Source of the DNA: an uncultured delta proteobacterium
GTDB taxonomy: Bacteria > Desulfobacterota > Desulfobulbia > Desulfobulbales > Desulfocapsaceae
Length of the DNA stretch: 64,000 nucleotides
Reading direction: 5' to 3'
NCBI GenBank assembly: GCA_903901335.1
Contig: CAIUQR010000126.1
Location: 18,493-82,492 of the forward strand
The translations under genes and the position numbers were made by a program. This document shows, in pieces, positions 27,670 through 35,911 of the stretch; positions within the stretch are counted from its first letter, which is position 1; each line of letters begins with the position of its first letter. The notes beneath the pieces were generated by a model. That model made no database searches, was not told the DNA's origin, and worked only from the letters and a program-made list of their open reading frames with translations.

Positions 27670-28206
27670 ATGGATATCATTATTATTGCGGCCATGGCAG
27701 CCAACCGGGTTATCGGCTGTAACAATTCCATCCCTTGGTCTCTCCCGGAAGACCTGCGCCAATTCAAAGAAAAAACTCTCGGTCATGCACTTATTATGGG
27801 CCGGAAGACCTATGAATCCCTTGGTCGCCCACTGCACGGCAGGAAGAATATCATTATCAGCAGAAACAGGCAATTACATATACCAGAATGCGTCGTAGTA
27901 TCGGATTTACAGCACGCGCTGAATCTGTGCCGGAGTCAAGAAAAAGTATTTATCATTGGTGGCGGACAGATCTTCAGCCTCGGACTTCCTGTCGCAAACA
28001 CCATAATCCTTACCATTCTCGATCGGGAAATCGCCGGTGATACCACATTCCCCGATTTCTCCGGCAGAGGATTCATTGAGATCTCAAGGGAACGGTTTAC
28101 TATCAGCGAACCATTTTCCCTGATCACCTATAAACGCGGCCCGACCGGTGAAGATCTTGAAGAGAAGACCCAGGAATCTCCTGGAGTAAGCCGCCAAATT
28201 TCATAA
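27670..28206 (+). CDS. folA: Dihydrofolate reductase
   Basis: 178 aa. It has the DHFR N-terminal strand (IIIIAAMAANRVIGCNNSIPW with the active-site acidic residue in LPEDLRQFK), the NADPH region GRKTYESLGRPLHGRKNIIIS and the glycine motif FIIGGGQIF. It reduces dihydrofolate to tetrahydrofolate, needed for thymidylate and purine synthesis. The last 25 residues (EDLEEKTQESPGVSRQ) are a poorly conserved tail. It is monocistronic, followed by a clear terminator; thyA is not nearby. Confidence 0.95.
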   Translation: MDIIIIAAMAANRVIGCNNSIPWSLPEDLRQFKEKTLGHALIMGRKTYESLGRPLHGRKNIIISRNRQLHIPECVVVSDLQHALNLCRSQEKVFIIGGGQIFSLGLPVANTIILTILDREIAGDTTFPDFSGRGFIEISRERFTISEPFSLITYKRGPTGEDLEEKTQESPGVSRQIS

Positions 28207-28220
28207 TACTCGGAGGAAAA

Positions 28221-28256
28221 CAATGTCCACGCATTGTGGACATTGTACCTCTTTTT
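28221..28256 (+). terminator. Terminator after folA
   Basis: A perfect 10-bp stem (28221-28230 with 28236-28245), a 5-nt loop and a T tract (28252-28256) form a standard rho-independent terminator. Confidence 0.85.
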
Positions 28257-28337
28257 GAAACTGTTCAGGTTGTTAGGCTGAAGGTTTTTCGAGACAATGT
28301 GCGTACTCACCAAAACTTAGAGCTTTTCTGATGGCTC

Positions 28338-29096
28338 TTAGGTCAGATCCTCCTTGTCCAGCTGCCAGTCATCTCTGAGATGAAAGACCCCCTCATGGTT
28401 GGTCAGATCCAGGTGGATCGGGGTGACCGAAATACATCCGGTCTGGATCGCATGCACATCCGTGTCTTTTCCCGAATCCCTGACCGGGGTGCCACCCCCT
28501 ATCCAGTAATGTCTGCGGCCGCGGGGATCAAAGACTTCCTGGATGGAGTTTTCCCAGAGCCGCCGCCCCTGCCGTGTCACCTTCGTCCCTGTGATTGCCG
28601 TATCTCCGGGGACGTTGACGTTCATCAGGGTGTTTTCCGGCAGGCCCCGAGCCAGGATCATGACCGCGAGTTTTGCGGCCACCTTCCCGGCCGGGCCAAA
28701 ATCATAGGGCGGTTCGCCGGCTAAAGAGACGGCCATGGACGGAATCGAGTACATGGTGCCCTCGACTGCCGCCGAGACTGTCCCGGAGTACGAGATATCA
28801 TCGCCCAGATTCGGACCGGAATTGATCCCGGAGATCAGCAGATCCGGCCGCTTTTTCAAGATCCTGGCAAGCGCAATGGACACACAGTCTGCCGGAGTCC
28901 CATCCAGGGCATAGACGGACTCTGCCTGTTTTACGACCCTGAGGGGACGGTGCATGGTCAGGGAGTGGGAAACGGCGGAATTATCACGATCGGGCGCGAC
29001 AATCACAACCTGCCCGAGAGGGCTGACGGCCTCGCGCAGGGCTGCAAGCCCGGGACTGGTGATCCCGTCATCATTGGTAAGCAGGATAAGCGGCAT
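28338..29096 (-). CDS. surE: 5'/3'-nucleotidase SurE
   Basis: 252 aa, full family length. The metal-binding N-terminus ILLTNDDGITSPGL (Asp8, Asp9 pair), then VVIVAPDRDNSAVSHS and ISGINSGPNLGDDISYSGTV, are the diagnostic motifs. It dephosphorylates nucleoside monophosphates and may act as an exopolyphosphatase; it is linked to stationary-phase survival. It lies 38 bp downstream of ilvY in the same direction and is likely cotranscribed with it. Confidence 0.95.
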   Translation of the reverse strand: MPLILLTNDDGITSPGLAALREAVSPLGQVVIVAPDRDNSAVSHSLTMHRPLRVVKQAESVYALDGTPADCVSIALARILKKRPDLLISGINSGPNLGDDISYSGTVSAAVEGTMYSIPSMAVSLAGEPPYDFGPAGKVAAKLAVMILARGLPENTLMNVNVPGDTAITGTKVTRQGRRLWENSIQEVFDPRGRRHYWIGGGTPVRDSGKDTDVHAIQTGCISVTPIHLDLTNHEGVFHLRDDWQLDKEDLT

Positions 29097-29134
29097 GTCT
29101 TTTCACCTGAATATATAACTTGGTTGGAGTGGCC

Positions 29135-30061
29135 TTATTCAATTTTTTTCAGTATTCGGTTGAGGCCGGGATCTTTAAAATGTGATCCAGCCATGCTGGT
29201 TTTCCAGAAGGCCTGGACTATCGGATTGACTCTGTTTTTGCCGACGGTACAGATCCCGACCGAGAATGGTTTGAGACGCGGAGCCGCATCCAGAACGGTG
29301 ACCTGATCCTGTAGCGGGCTCTTTTCGAGGACCAGGGCAGGGACTATGCCCACGCCGCAGCCGAGGCCGACCATCGCGATGATGGCCTCGTTGCCGGCTA
29401 CCTGGGCGTAGATGTTGGGCTGGATTTTTTCTTCGGTGAACCATCTCTGTGCCCGTGTCCTGCTCAGGCCTCTTTCGGCGATGATCAGCGGCGTCCTTTG
29501 CCAGTCGATAGCGCCGTCTCCTGCATAAAGGACAGTTTCCGGAAAACGGGCCGGGGCGATAAAGAGCAGCGGTGTTTCGATGATCTTAATAAATTCAAGC
29601 TGTGGCGGTGGCTTATCCGGCAGCGCCGCGATCGTCACATCCACTTCGCCGCTCTGTAGTTTGGCAAGAGCCATTGCTGCGTCTCCGGTCTGCAGGTTGA
29701 TATGGACCTCCGGATAGGTTTCTCTGAATCTTCCCAGGATCTCCGGAAGGATACTGAGAATGGCCGTTACCGAGCAGTACAAGGAAAGCTCGCCCCGTAA
29801 AACAGAGTCGGTGGAAAAACTTTTTTGCAATTCGTTCCAGCGCTGAATCACATCCTCCGCATAGTTCCGAAAGATTTGTCCGGCAGGGGTTAGGGCGACA
29901 CAGCGGTTATCCCGGACGAAGAGCTGTTTGTCGAGCTCCGTTTCCAGTCGCTGGATAGTCCGGGTCAGACCTGACGGCGTGATGTTGCAGGCCTGGCTGG
30001 TCCGGCCGAAATGCAGGGAGTCGGCTAGATGCCTGAACAGTTTTAAGTCTCTGATATTCAT
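29135..30061 (-). CDS. ilvY: LysR-family activator IlvY
   Basis: 308 aa from the ATG at 30061 (MNIRDLKLFRHLADSLHFGRT); the open frame extends upstream but lacks support. It has the LysR N-terminal winged helix (QACNITPSGLTRTIQRLE) and a substrate-binding domain. IlvY activates ilvC in response to acetohydroxy acids and is transcribed divergently from it in enterobacteria. The same arrangement exists here, with ilvC 176 bp away, which supports the assignment. Codon use matches its neighbours. Confidence 0.9.
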   Translation of the reverse strand: MNIRDLKLFRHLADSLHFGRTSQACNITPSGLTRTIQRLETELDKQLFVRDNRCVALTPAGQIFRNYAEDVIQRWNELQKSFSTDSVLRGELSLYCSVTAILSILPEILGRFRETYPEVHINLQTGDAAMALAKLQSGEVDVTIAALPDKPPPQLEFIKIIETPLLFIAPARFPETVLYAGDGAIDWQRTPLIIAERGLSRTRAQRWFTEEKIQPNIYAQVAGNEAIIAMVGLGCGVGIVPALVLEKSPLQDQVTVLDAAPRLKPFSVGICTVGKNRVNPIVQAFWKTSMAGSHFKDPGLNRILKKIE

Positions 30062-30102
30062 TTTGTTTGTTAGAACAATGTCTTTGTTACTTCGTTTGAG
30101 AG

Positions 30103-30178
30103 TTGCCTTATGTTGCAAAACAGGCAATATAATATAACGAATAAATCACTTGACGCAATAGGGATTTCTCAATATATC
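30103..30178 (+). promoter_or_regulatory. Divergent ilvY/ilvC control region
   Basis: The region between the two starts holds an inverted repeat (TTGCC at 30103-30107 and GGCAA at 30123-30127), a candidate IlvY operator. It also holds a sigma-70-like promoter facing ilvC: TTGACG at 30150-30155, a 17-bp spacer and TATATC at 30173-30178. The leader to the ATG is about 55 bases. This was read by eye; no consensus was scored. Confidence 0.5.
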
Positions 30179-30237
30179 AGCATCAGCACCATTAAAAATG
30201 GAAGATCATAAAAAAACATCCACATAAGGAGATAAAA

Positions 30238-31710
30238 ATGGGCGAGAATTATTTCAGCAGTCTACCACTGCGTCTGCAGTTAGAAGAGTTATCCCAGTGT
30301 CGTTTCATGGATCCTTCCGAATTCAACGGGGTTGAGTTTCTGCAGGGAAAGAAGATCGTCATTGTCGGCTGCGGGGCGCAGGGTCTGCATCAGGGCCTGA
30401 ACCTGCGCGACAGCGGTCTGGATATATCCTATGCCCTCAGGCAGGAGGCCATCGAGCAGAAACGTCAGTCCTGGAAGAATGCGACGGAAAACGGGTTCGC
30501 TGTCTCGACCTACGACAAGCTGATCCCGACTGCCGATCTGGTCATCAATCTGACCCCTGACAAACAGCATTCGAAGGTGGTCTCGGCCATCATGCCCTTG
30601 ATGAAAACAGGCGCCTGTCTTTCCTACTCGCACGGCTTCAATATCGTTGAGGAGGGGATGCAGATCAGAGACGACCTGACCGTTATCATGGTGGCCCCGA
30701 AATCTCCGGGAACGGAGGTCCGGCAGGAATTCAAACGCGGCTTCGGCGTGCCGACTCTTCTGGCCGTGCATCGGGAAAACGATCCCAAGGGTGAGGGCTG
30801 GGAGATTGCCAAGGCCTACTGCTGCGGCACCGGAGGGGATAAAGCCGGTGCGCTGCAGTCGTCGTTTATCGCCGAGGTCAAGTCGGATCTGATGGGCGAG
30901 CAGACGATCCTGTGCGGCATGCTCCAGGTCGGCTCCCTGCTCTGCTATGACAAGATGATCGAGAAGGGGATCGACGCCGGCTATGCCTCCAAGCTCGTCC
31001 AGTACGGCTGGGAAACGATCACCGAGGCGATGAAGCATGGCGGCATCACCACCATGATGGATCGTCTCTCCAATCCGGCCAAGATCAAGGCCTTCCTCTT
31101 GGCGGAAGAGCTGAAGGACATTCTGCAGCCCCTCTTTGAGAAGCACATGGACGACATCATGTCCGGATATTTCTCCCGGACCATGATGGAAGACTGGGCC
31201 AATGACGATATTAAACTGCTGACCTGGAGGAAAGCAAGCGGCGAAACAGCTTTCGAACGGTCCAAATCCACCACCAGAGATATCCCGGAGCAGGAATATT
31301 TCGATCACGGTATCCTGATGATTGCGATGGTCAAAGCGGGCGTCGAGCTCGCCTACGATACGATGGTCTCAGCCGGGATCAAGGAAGAGTCGGCTTATTA
31401 TGAGTCCCTGCACGAGGTGCCGTTGATCGCCAACACGATCGCCCGCAGGAAACTGTATGAGATGAATGTGGTTATCTCCGACACCGCTGAATATGGCAAC
31501 TATCTCTTTGCCAATGCGGCTATTCCACTGCTAGCCGGTTTTATGAAGACCGTTGATGTTGATGTCATCGGCAAGGGCCTCACGTTATCGGATAATGGTG
31601 TTGATAACCTGGAGCTCATCCGGGCCAATGAGGCTATCCGCTATACCAGCATCGAGGCTGTCGGTGAGGAGCTGCGCTCCTATATGAGTGCGATGAAACC
31701 GATTCTGTAA
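30238..31710 (+). CDS. ilvC: Ketol-acid reductoisomerase, class II (long form)
   Basis: 490 aa, the E. coli-type long form with a duplicated knotted domain; class I enzymes are about 330 aa. The Rossmann NADPH-binding motif is [14 protein letters not shown] (42-55), and the start [20 protein letters not shown] is characteristic. It isomerises and reduces acetohydroxy acids in isoleucine, valine and leucine synthesis, with Mg2+ and NADPH. AAGGAG sits just before the ATG. It is transcribed away from ilvY and ends at a long hairpin terminator. Confidence 0.96.
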   Translation: MGENYFSSLPLRLQLEELSQCRFMDPSEFNGVEFLQGKKIVIVGCGAQGLHQGLNLRDSGLDISYALRQEAIEQKRQSWKNATENGFAVSTYDKLIPTADLVINLTPDKQHSKVVSAIMPLMKTGACLSYSHGFNIVEEGMQIRDDLTVIMVAPKSPGTEVRQEFKRGFGVPTLLAVHRENDPKGEGWEIAKAYCCGTGGDKAGALQSSFIAEVKSDLMGEQTILCGMLQVGSLLCYDKMIEKGIDAGYASKLVQYGWETITEAMKHGGITTMMDRLSNPAKIKAFLLAEELKDILQPLFEKHMDDIMSGYFSRTMMEDWANDDIKLLTWRKASGETAFERSKSTTRDIPEQEYFDHGILMIAMVKAGVELAYDTMVSAGIKEESAYYESLHEVPLIANTIARRKLYEMNVVISDTAEYGNYLFANAAIPLLAGFMKTVDVDVIGKGLTLSDNGVDNLELIRANEAIRYTSIEAVGEELRSYMSAMKPIL

Positions 31711-31800
31711 AGGGCACCTGGAAAATCGCGCTGTGGAGTATAGAGCGGTTTTCCCCCTGAGTGTCCTTAAACCCAAATCTTCTCCTCTTGAGTGGAAAAA

Positions 31801-31845
31801 GCCCGACAGATCAGGACCTTCCTGTTCTGTCGGGCAGAGGTTTTT
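31801..31845 (+). terminator. Terminator after ilvC
   Basis: A 10-bp perfect outer stem (31801-31810 with 31826-31835) with an inner CAGG/CCTG stem is followed by a TTTTT run (31841-31845). It lies 90 bp beyond ilvC and closes its transcript. Confidence 0.85.
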
Positions 31846-32234
31846 GCGCACCGATTCGTGTCCGAATAGTTCTGCAAGTCTCTGTTAACCTAAGCCCGAT
31901 AAACGGTAAAAGGGCAAGAGCCCAAGCGGTTTATGACGGTAGATAATCCTGCGCATTTCTTGTGCGATCCTGGATACCTCCAGGTTATTGATACTATCAG
32001 CCAGGTACTTGTTCCCTACGCCCCGCCCGGAAATACAAAAAAAATTGTCAGCCACTTGAGCTTGAATATTTACAGAGACTATTTCAAAGATCTTCTCCAT
32101 ATGATACGATGCATTTATCATTTGACATTACAGTGTTTATTGTGGTACCGGTCTATTTATAGGGTGTTCATTTCCAATTTCATAAAAATCTGTTACATGC
32201 AATATAGTTCTACGATGTGTGATGCTATTTTTGA

Positions 32235-32426
32235 TTGATCCGGTGATGGTTTTTTTCTACTTAACGGAGCAAACTCACGGATCAACTTGACCGGACAGGG
32301 GTTTTTTCTGCGGGGGTTTCGGGCAAGACCCGACCATTGATCATGCCGCAGAAAATGAACGTTCTGCCGGTACATTCCAAGTCGAACCCCTGGTCAGGGT
32401 TCTCCGGGGAAGGGGCCCCCGAAGAA
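32235..32426 (+). ncRNA. Candidate structured RNA (orientation not certain)
   Basis: A gene-free stretch, 31846-32548, holds several perfect helices. P0: 32235-32241 with 32279-32285, extended with a one-base bulge. P1: 32288-32292 with 32392-32396, plus 32297-32303 with 32385-32391 (12 bp, one 4-nt bulge). P2: 32304-32313 with 32346-32355 (10 bp, nested in P1). P3: 32319-32323 with 32329-32333 (5-nt loop, nested in P2). P4: 32400-32409 with 32417-32426 (one mismatch). The nested set is far more than expected by chance. It matches no RNA I can name (not tmRNA, SRP, RNase P or 6S by motif). Nothing else in the stretch looks like a gene. The plus strand is assumed. Confidence 0.5.
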
Positions 32427-32482
32427 TTCAGGGCAAGGGCGCGTTAGTTTATTATGTATAATTTCGAACACTTGTGCCAAGT

Positions 32483-32512
32483 GGTACCTTCTTTTTTTTT
32501 CAGAAGAGTACC
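32483..32512 (+). other. Hairpin with poly-T loop upstream of a gene
   Basis: A 10-bp stem (32483-32492 with 32502-32512, one bulged base) has a loop of eight T then C. It lies 36 bp upstream of the next start codon. Just before it is a small hairpin CACTTG-TGC-CAAGTG (32469-32483) that overlaps its left arm, so the two could be mutually exclusive, as in an attenuator. This is inference. Confidence 0.45.
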
Positions 32513-32548
32513 GTATTTATTATCTTGTGTTAGCGAGGGAACGGAAGA

Positions 32549-33004
32549 GTGACAAAATTACAGGACGCGCGATTTAGAAAAACGAATTTTACTACACACG
32601 ACGAGACGGTCTTTGATGCGGATATGTTGAAGCTTCTGATGGCGATCGATGAAGGCAAACCAGTCCTTCAGATTGCCAAAGAGATCAAAATGGATCCGGC
32701 TGTCTTCAGAGAGAGTTTTTTACGACTCTATAAACTTAAACTCATTGAAGAGGTAAAACAGAAAATCGTCTATGTAGATGAACTTTTTGTTGCACGTCTC
32801 AAAGAAACGCTGATCAGCCTGACAGGCCCATTAGGAGGAATCCTGATGGAAGAGGCGGCAGAGAAAATGAATTTGCAGTTACCCAGGATTCCAAAATCCA
32901 CTGTAGCGGATTTTGTTTACCAGGTTGCAAAAGAAATACCCGGGGAAACGCAACAGGCCGAGTTCAAAAAGTTAATGATTCAAGAAATTAAGAGCATGGA
33001 CTAA
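32549..33004 (+). CDS. Small regulator-like protein (possible DUF8082-like C-terminus)
   Basis: 151 aa with a GTG start and a GGAAGA site upstream. The N-terminal half is a helical segment that resembles a winged helix (MLKLLMAIDEGKPVLQIAKEI, then FRESFLRLYKLKLIEEV). The C-terminal half (ISLTGPLGGILMEEAAEKM, then AKEIPGETQQAEFKKLM) resembles the IGPxAxxLVEDA-type module that ends many regulator and kinase proteins; I recall it as DUF8082, unchecked. Soluble. It may serve the Cache genes downstream, but a 197-bp gap separates it. Function unknown. Confidence 0.65.
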   Translation: MTKLQDARFRKTNFTTHDETVFDADMLKLLMAIDEGKPVLQIAKEIKMDPAVFRESFLRLYKLKLIEEVKQKIVYVDELFVARLKETLISLTGPLGGILMEEAAEKMNLQLPRIPKSTVADFVYQVAKEIPGETQQAEFKKLMIQEIKSMD

Positions 33005-33201
33005 TTTTCCATTCACTCGGATTTAAAAAAACACGCGTCATTGCAGAAAGAGGAGGGAACTACATTTTCGAAAACAACACTTGAAAAATACCTAGTCTCC
33101 TGAATACTGATGGATTCAGGATGATTCGGGAAAATTCGTACGGAAGTTATGATTAGTCAGATATTCTCAATCGGGCACGGGGGGCTGTCCCAGTTCATTC
33201 C

Positions 33202-33831
33202 ATGGAGGAGATGAAATTGACACATAAAAAACTGATATCCGTGAACCTTGCAGGCCTGTTGTTTCTGGTTTTCACTATCCTTTCGTTTCCTGATTTTTCA
33301 ACGGCTGCAGAGGACCTTGCCGGTTTTGATCTGCAGATCAAAGAGATTGCCTTCAACTGCCGGGATGAAGTAACCAAGGAATTCGAAAAACTCCTTGGCT
33401 CAAACAAGCTCAATCTGAGCCAGTTATTCGATACCTTCTACATCCCGATTCCGAACACCTATCCACAGAAATTCCACACACAATATGATAAGTTTACTGA
33501 TGAATTTGTCAGGATCATTATCGATAAATATCTGGATATGGACAAGCGGATTCTGTTCGTTGTCGCTGTTGATGTGAACGGATATGTACCAACACACAAC
33601 TCCCGGTATTCAAAGCCGATGACCGATAACGCCGATTACAATATGGCGAATAATCGTACAAAAATATTGTATGACGACAGAACCGGCCTGGCAGCAGCTA
33701 AAAACACCAACCCATTTCTGCTGCAGAAGTACAACAGGGATACCGGGGAAGAAATCTACGATCTTTCCGTACCTATTACCATTGCCGGGAAACACTGGGG
33801 GGCAATTCGAGTAGGATATAAACAAAAATAA
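33202..33831 (+). CDS. Secreted single-Cache sensory domain protein
   Basis: 209 aa: a signal peptide or anchor (LISVNLAGLLFLVFTILSF, then STAAED) and one periplasmic Cache-like domain that ends at the C-terminus, with no transmembrane return and no output domain. The domain shares most of its motifs with the next gene: FHTQYDKFTDE, FVVAVDVNGYVPTHNS, NRTKILYDDRTGLAAAKNT, YNRDTGEEIYDLSVPI and GKHWGAIRVGY. It reads like the ligand-binding half of a methyl-accepting chemotaxis protein. GGAGGAG at 33204 fits a TTG start at 33217 rather than the ATG at 33202; both keep the signal peptide. Probably a soluble ligand-binding partner. Confidence 0.8.
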   Translation: MEEMKLTHKKLISVNLAGLLFLVFTILSFPDFSTAAEDLAGFDLQIKEIAFNCRDEVTKEFEKLLGSNKLNLSQLFDTFYIPIPNTYPQKFHTQYDKFTDEFVRIIIDKYLDMDKRILFVVAVDVNGYVPTHNSRYSKPMTDNADYNMANNRTKILYDDRTGLAAAKNTNPFLLQKYNRDTGEEIYDLSVPITIAGKHWGAIRVGYKQK

Positions 33832-33984
33832 GGATTCTTCTGGTCTTTTTCTAAAACAGCATATAGTATTTTCAGCATAGCGTGTTTGCGTTGTATAAAT
33901 TCAGTCACATGGGACCATGAAAAAGACCCCAGGGTTGTCATATCCTGGATGGATTTTCATGTAATTCACGAGGGGAAAAACAAT

Positions 33985-34887
33985 ATGGCTCATTTCATTA
34001 CCGGGAAAATTGGCGTCAAGGTATCGATATTCGTTAATTTCTTTATTCTTATCGTAATGGTTATCGGCACGTATATCCTTATCAACAGGCAGAGCGCCAG
34101 CCTGGAAGCGGAACTGCTCAGCCGGGGACAGATTCAATCGATAGTCGGGGCAAAAATGATCGGCAAGATCATTGAAGAGGCCGTTGATAACGGTGTTTTT
34201 TCGGTTACTGAGGCCTTTGATACCAACTATGTGACCATCGGAAATTTCACCCCCCCGAAATTCCATACTAAATATGATACCTACTTGGATAAGGCCATTC
34301 TCAGCCTGGAGGACGAGTTCCTGCAGGATAAGAGTGTTGTGTTTGCGGTAGCGGTGGATACAAACGGCTATCTGCCCACCCATAATTCCGTCTTTCAAAA
34401 ACCGATCACCGGTGATGCTGAGAAGGACAAAGTCGGCAACCGCACCAAGCGCGTCTTCAACGACCCGGTCGGGCTGAAGGCTGCTCAGAATACTGAAAAA
34501 GGCTTCCGGCAGATATACCACAGGGACACAGGGCAATTGATGTGGGATATCTCTACACCTATTTCGGTCAAGGGAAAGCACTGGGGCGGATTTAGAATCG
34601 GTATCGAGCTGACCACGATCGAAACAGCAAAGAAGAATCTGATGCTGACCCTTCTGGCGATCATGGGCACCATTCTTATTCTTTCGATAATCTTGACTAC
34701 TGCCATCGTCAGCCGTTCTCTGGCCCCGATAAGGGTCCTCTCCAACAGGGCCGACGATCTTGCCCACGGCAAGAATCTCCAGGATGAGATTGCTACTACC
34801 CGGCACGACGAGATAGGAGAACTTCAAGGAGCGCTGAATCGCTTGCGGATGAGCATGCTGATCGCCCTGAAGATGAAAAGCAAATAG
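33985..34887 (+). CDS. Membrane Cache-HAMP protein lacking a signalling domain
   Basis: 300 aa from the ATG at 33985 (GAGGGG upstream). Order: cytoplasmic start, TM1 (SIFVNFFILIVMVIGTYI), periplasmic Cache domain (FDTNYVTIGNFTPPKFHTKYD, then AVAVDTNGYLPTHNS, then NRTKRVFNDPVGLKAAQNT, then GKHWGGFRIG), TM2 (LMLTLLAIMGTILILSIILTT) and a HAMP-like segment (VSRSLAPIRVLSNRADDLAHGK). It then ends after a short helical tail (DEIGELQGALNRLRMSMLIAL). No methyl-accepting, kinase or GGDEF domain follows. It is either a truncated receptor or a genuine receptor that needs a partner. It starts 153 bp after the paralogous secreted Cache gene. Confidence 0.85.
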   Translation: MAHFITGKIGVKVSIFVNFFILIVMVIGTYILINRQSASLEAELLSRGQIQSIVGAKMIGKIIEEAVDNGVFSVTEAFDTNYVTIGNFTPPKFHTKYDTYLDKAILSLEDEFLQDKSVVFAVAVDTNGYLPTHNSVFQKPITGDAEKDKVGNRTKRVFNDPVGLKAAQNTEKGFRQIYHRDTGQLMWDISTPISVKGKHWGGFRIGIELTTIETAKKNLMLTLLAIMGTILILSIILTTAIVSRSLAPIRVLSNRADDLAHGKNLQDEIATTRHDEIGELQGALNRLRMSMLIALKMKSK

Positions 34888-34900
34888 AACCTGCAAGACA

Positions 34901-34941
34901 AAAAACTCAGGTACCGCGCGGCCTTCGGCACGGTACCTGAG
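34901..34941 (-). terminator. Terminator of the pyrF/small-membrane-protein transcript
   Basis: A perfect 11-bp stem (34906-34916 with 34931-34941) is followed on the minus strand by a T tract (A run at 34901-34905 on plus). It faces leftward transcription from pyrF and lies 53 bp beyond the 53-aa gene's stop. Confidence 0.8.
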
Positions 34942-34994
34942 GAATACACTTTACTTAATAGATCTCATTCATTATTTCTATCCTGCAGGCCATG

Positions 34995-35156
34995 TCAGTT
35001 CAGGTATTTCCTGTTGACGGCACAGCCCATCAGGACACCTGCCAGGCTGCCGGCAACACTCAAAAAATAGGCAGTCATCAGGCCGAAGGATTCACCGAGC
35101 CACCAGCCCAGATAACCGCCAAGGGTTATGAACACGAAAAGGCAGAGTTTTTTCAT
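34995..35156 (-). CDS. Small 53-aa membrane protein downstream of pyrF
   Basis: A 53-aa frame with an ATG at 35156 and stop at 34995, below usual length cut-offs. GGGGAAAG lies 1-2 bp before the ATG. The protein has two hydrophobic helices (KLCLFVFITLGGYLGWWLG and FGLMTAYFLSVAGSLAGVLMG) joined by a short Gly/Glu turn, with a positive end (NRKYLN). The Gly-rich pattern recalls glycine-zipper small membrane proteins. It begins 10 bp after the pyrF stop and is followed by a terminator, so it belongs to the pyrF transcript. Function unknown. Confidence 0.7.
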   Translation of the reverse strand: MKKLCLFVFITLGGYLGWWLGESFGLMTAYFLSVAGSLAGVLMGCAVNRKYLN

Positions 35157-35166
35157 TCTTTCCCCA

Positions 35167-35883
35167 TCATATCGAAACGGTGGAGGAGATATCCTGTTGC
35201 ATCCTCTCGATCACCTTGATCGGGTCGTCAGCCCTGGTGATCGGGCGGCCGACAACCACATGATCCGCCCCGCTGCCTATGGCCAGGCCTGCGGTGACGA
35301 TCCGTTTCTGGTCATCAGCGGCATCTCTCACATTGGCGCCCGGACGGATTCCCGGTGTGACGATCAGAAGTTTTTCCCCGAGTTCCTGCCGGAGACGACC
35401 TGCCTCCATACCTGAGGAAACGACCCCGTCACAGCCCAGCTCCAACGCCCGGCGTGCCCGGAAGAAGACCAGATCGGCAACCGTTTGCGTCATCCCCATC
35501 GCCCGCATGTCTTCCTCACCGAAGCTGGTCAGTACCGTTACCGCCAGCAGTTTCATGTCGCCCCTCGCCTCGACGGCCGCCCGGATGATCGCGTCGTTGC
35601 CGTGGATCGTCGCAAAACTGACTCCCCGGTTATTCACCTGGGCTACGGCCAGCTTCACCGTCTCCGGGATATCGAAGAATTTCAGATCGAGCATGACCTT
35701 GTGCCCCCGGTCGAGGATCCAGTCAACTGTGTCAAACCAGGAGGCCATAAAGAGCTGCAGGCCGACCTTATAGAAACCGACATGGGATTCGCAGCGTTTG
35801 ACTATCTCTTGCGCCTTCTCCATGCTCTCGACATCCAAGGCGACGATAATTCTCTCCTGTAACGGGATATTCTTTTGTGTCAT
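35167..35883 (-). CDS. pyrF: Orotidine 5'-phosphate decarboxylase
   Basis: 238 aa, normal length. The catalytic DxKxxD motif is Asp66-Lys68-Asp71 in LDLKFFDIPETV. Phosphate-binding residues are in the C-terminal GLAIGSGADHVVVGRPI, and TPGIRPG follows the family pattern. It decarboxylates OMP to UMP in pyrimidine synthesis; it is cytoplasmic and forms a dimer. It is cotranscribed with the 53-aa membrane protein downstream. Confidence 0.95.
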   Translation of the reverse strand: MTQKNIPLQERIIVALDVESMEKAQEIVKRCESHVGFYKVGLQLFMASWFDTVDWILDRGHKVMLDLKFFDIPETVKLAVAQVNNRGVSFATIHGNDAIIRAAVEARGDMKLLAVTVLTSFGEEDMRAMGMTQTVADLVFFRARRALELGCDGVVSSGMEAGRLRQELGEKLLIVTPGIRPGANVRDAADDQKRIVTAGLAIGSGADHVVVGRPITRADDPIKVIERMQQDISSTVSI

Positions 35884-35911
35884 TTTTTCTTGTTCCGGTT
35901 ATGGGTTACTG

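Noticed and set aside
31885..32238. Small open frames of 78 and 101 codons on the two strands
   Set aside because: They lack ribosome-binding sites and domain signals and overlap each other; the 101-codon frame also runs into the candidate RNA.
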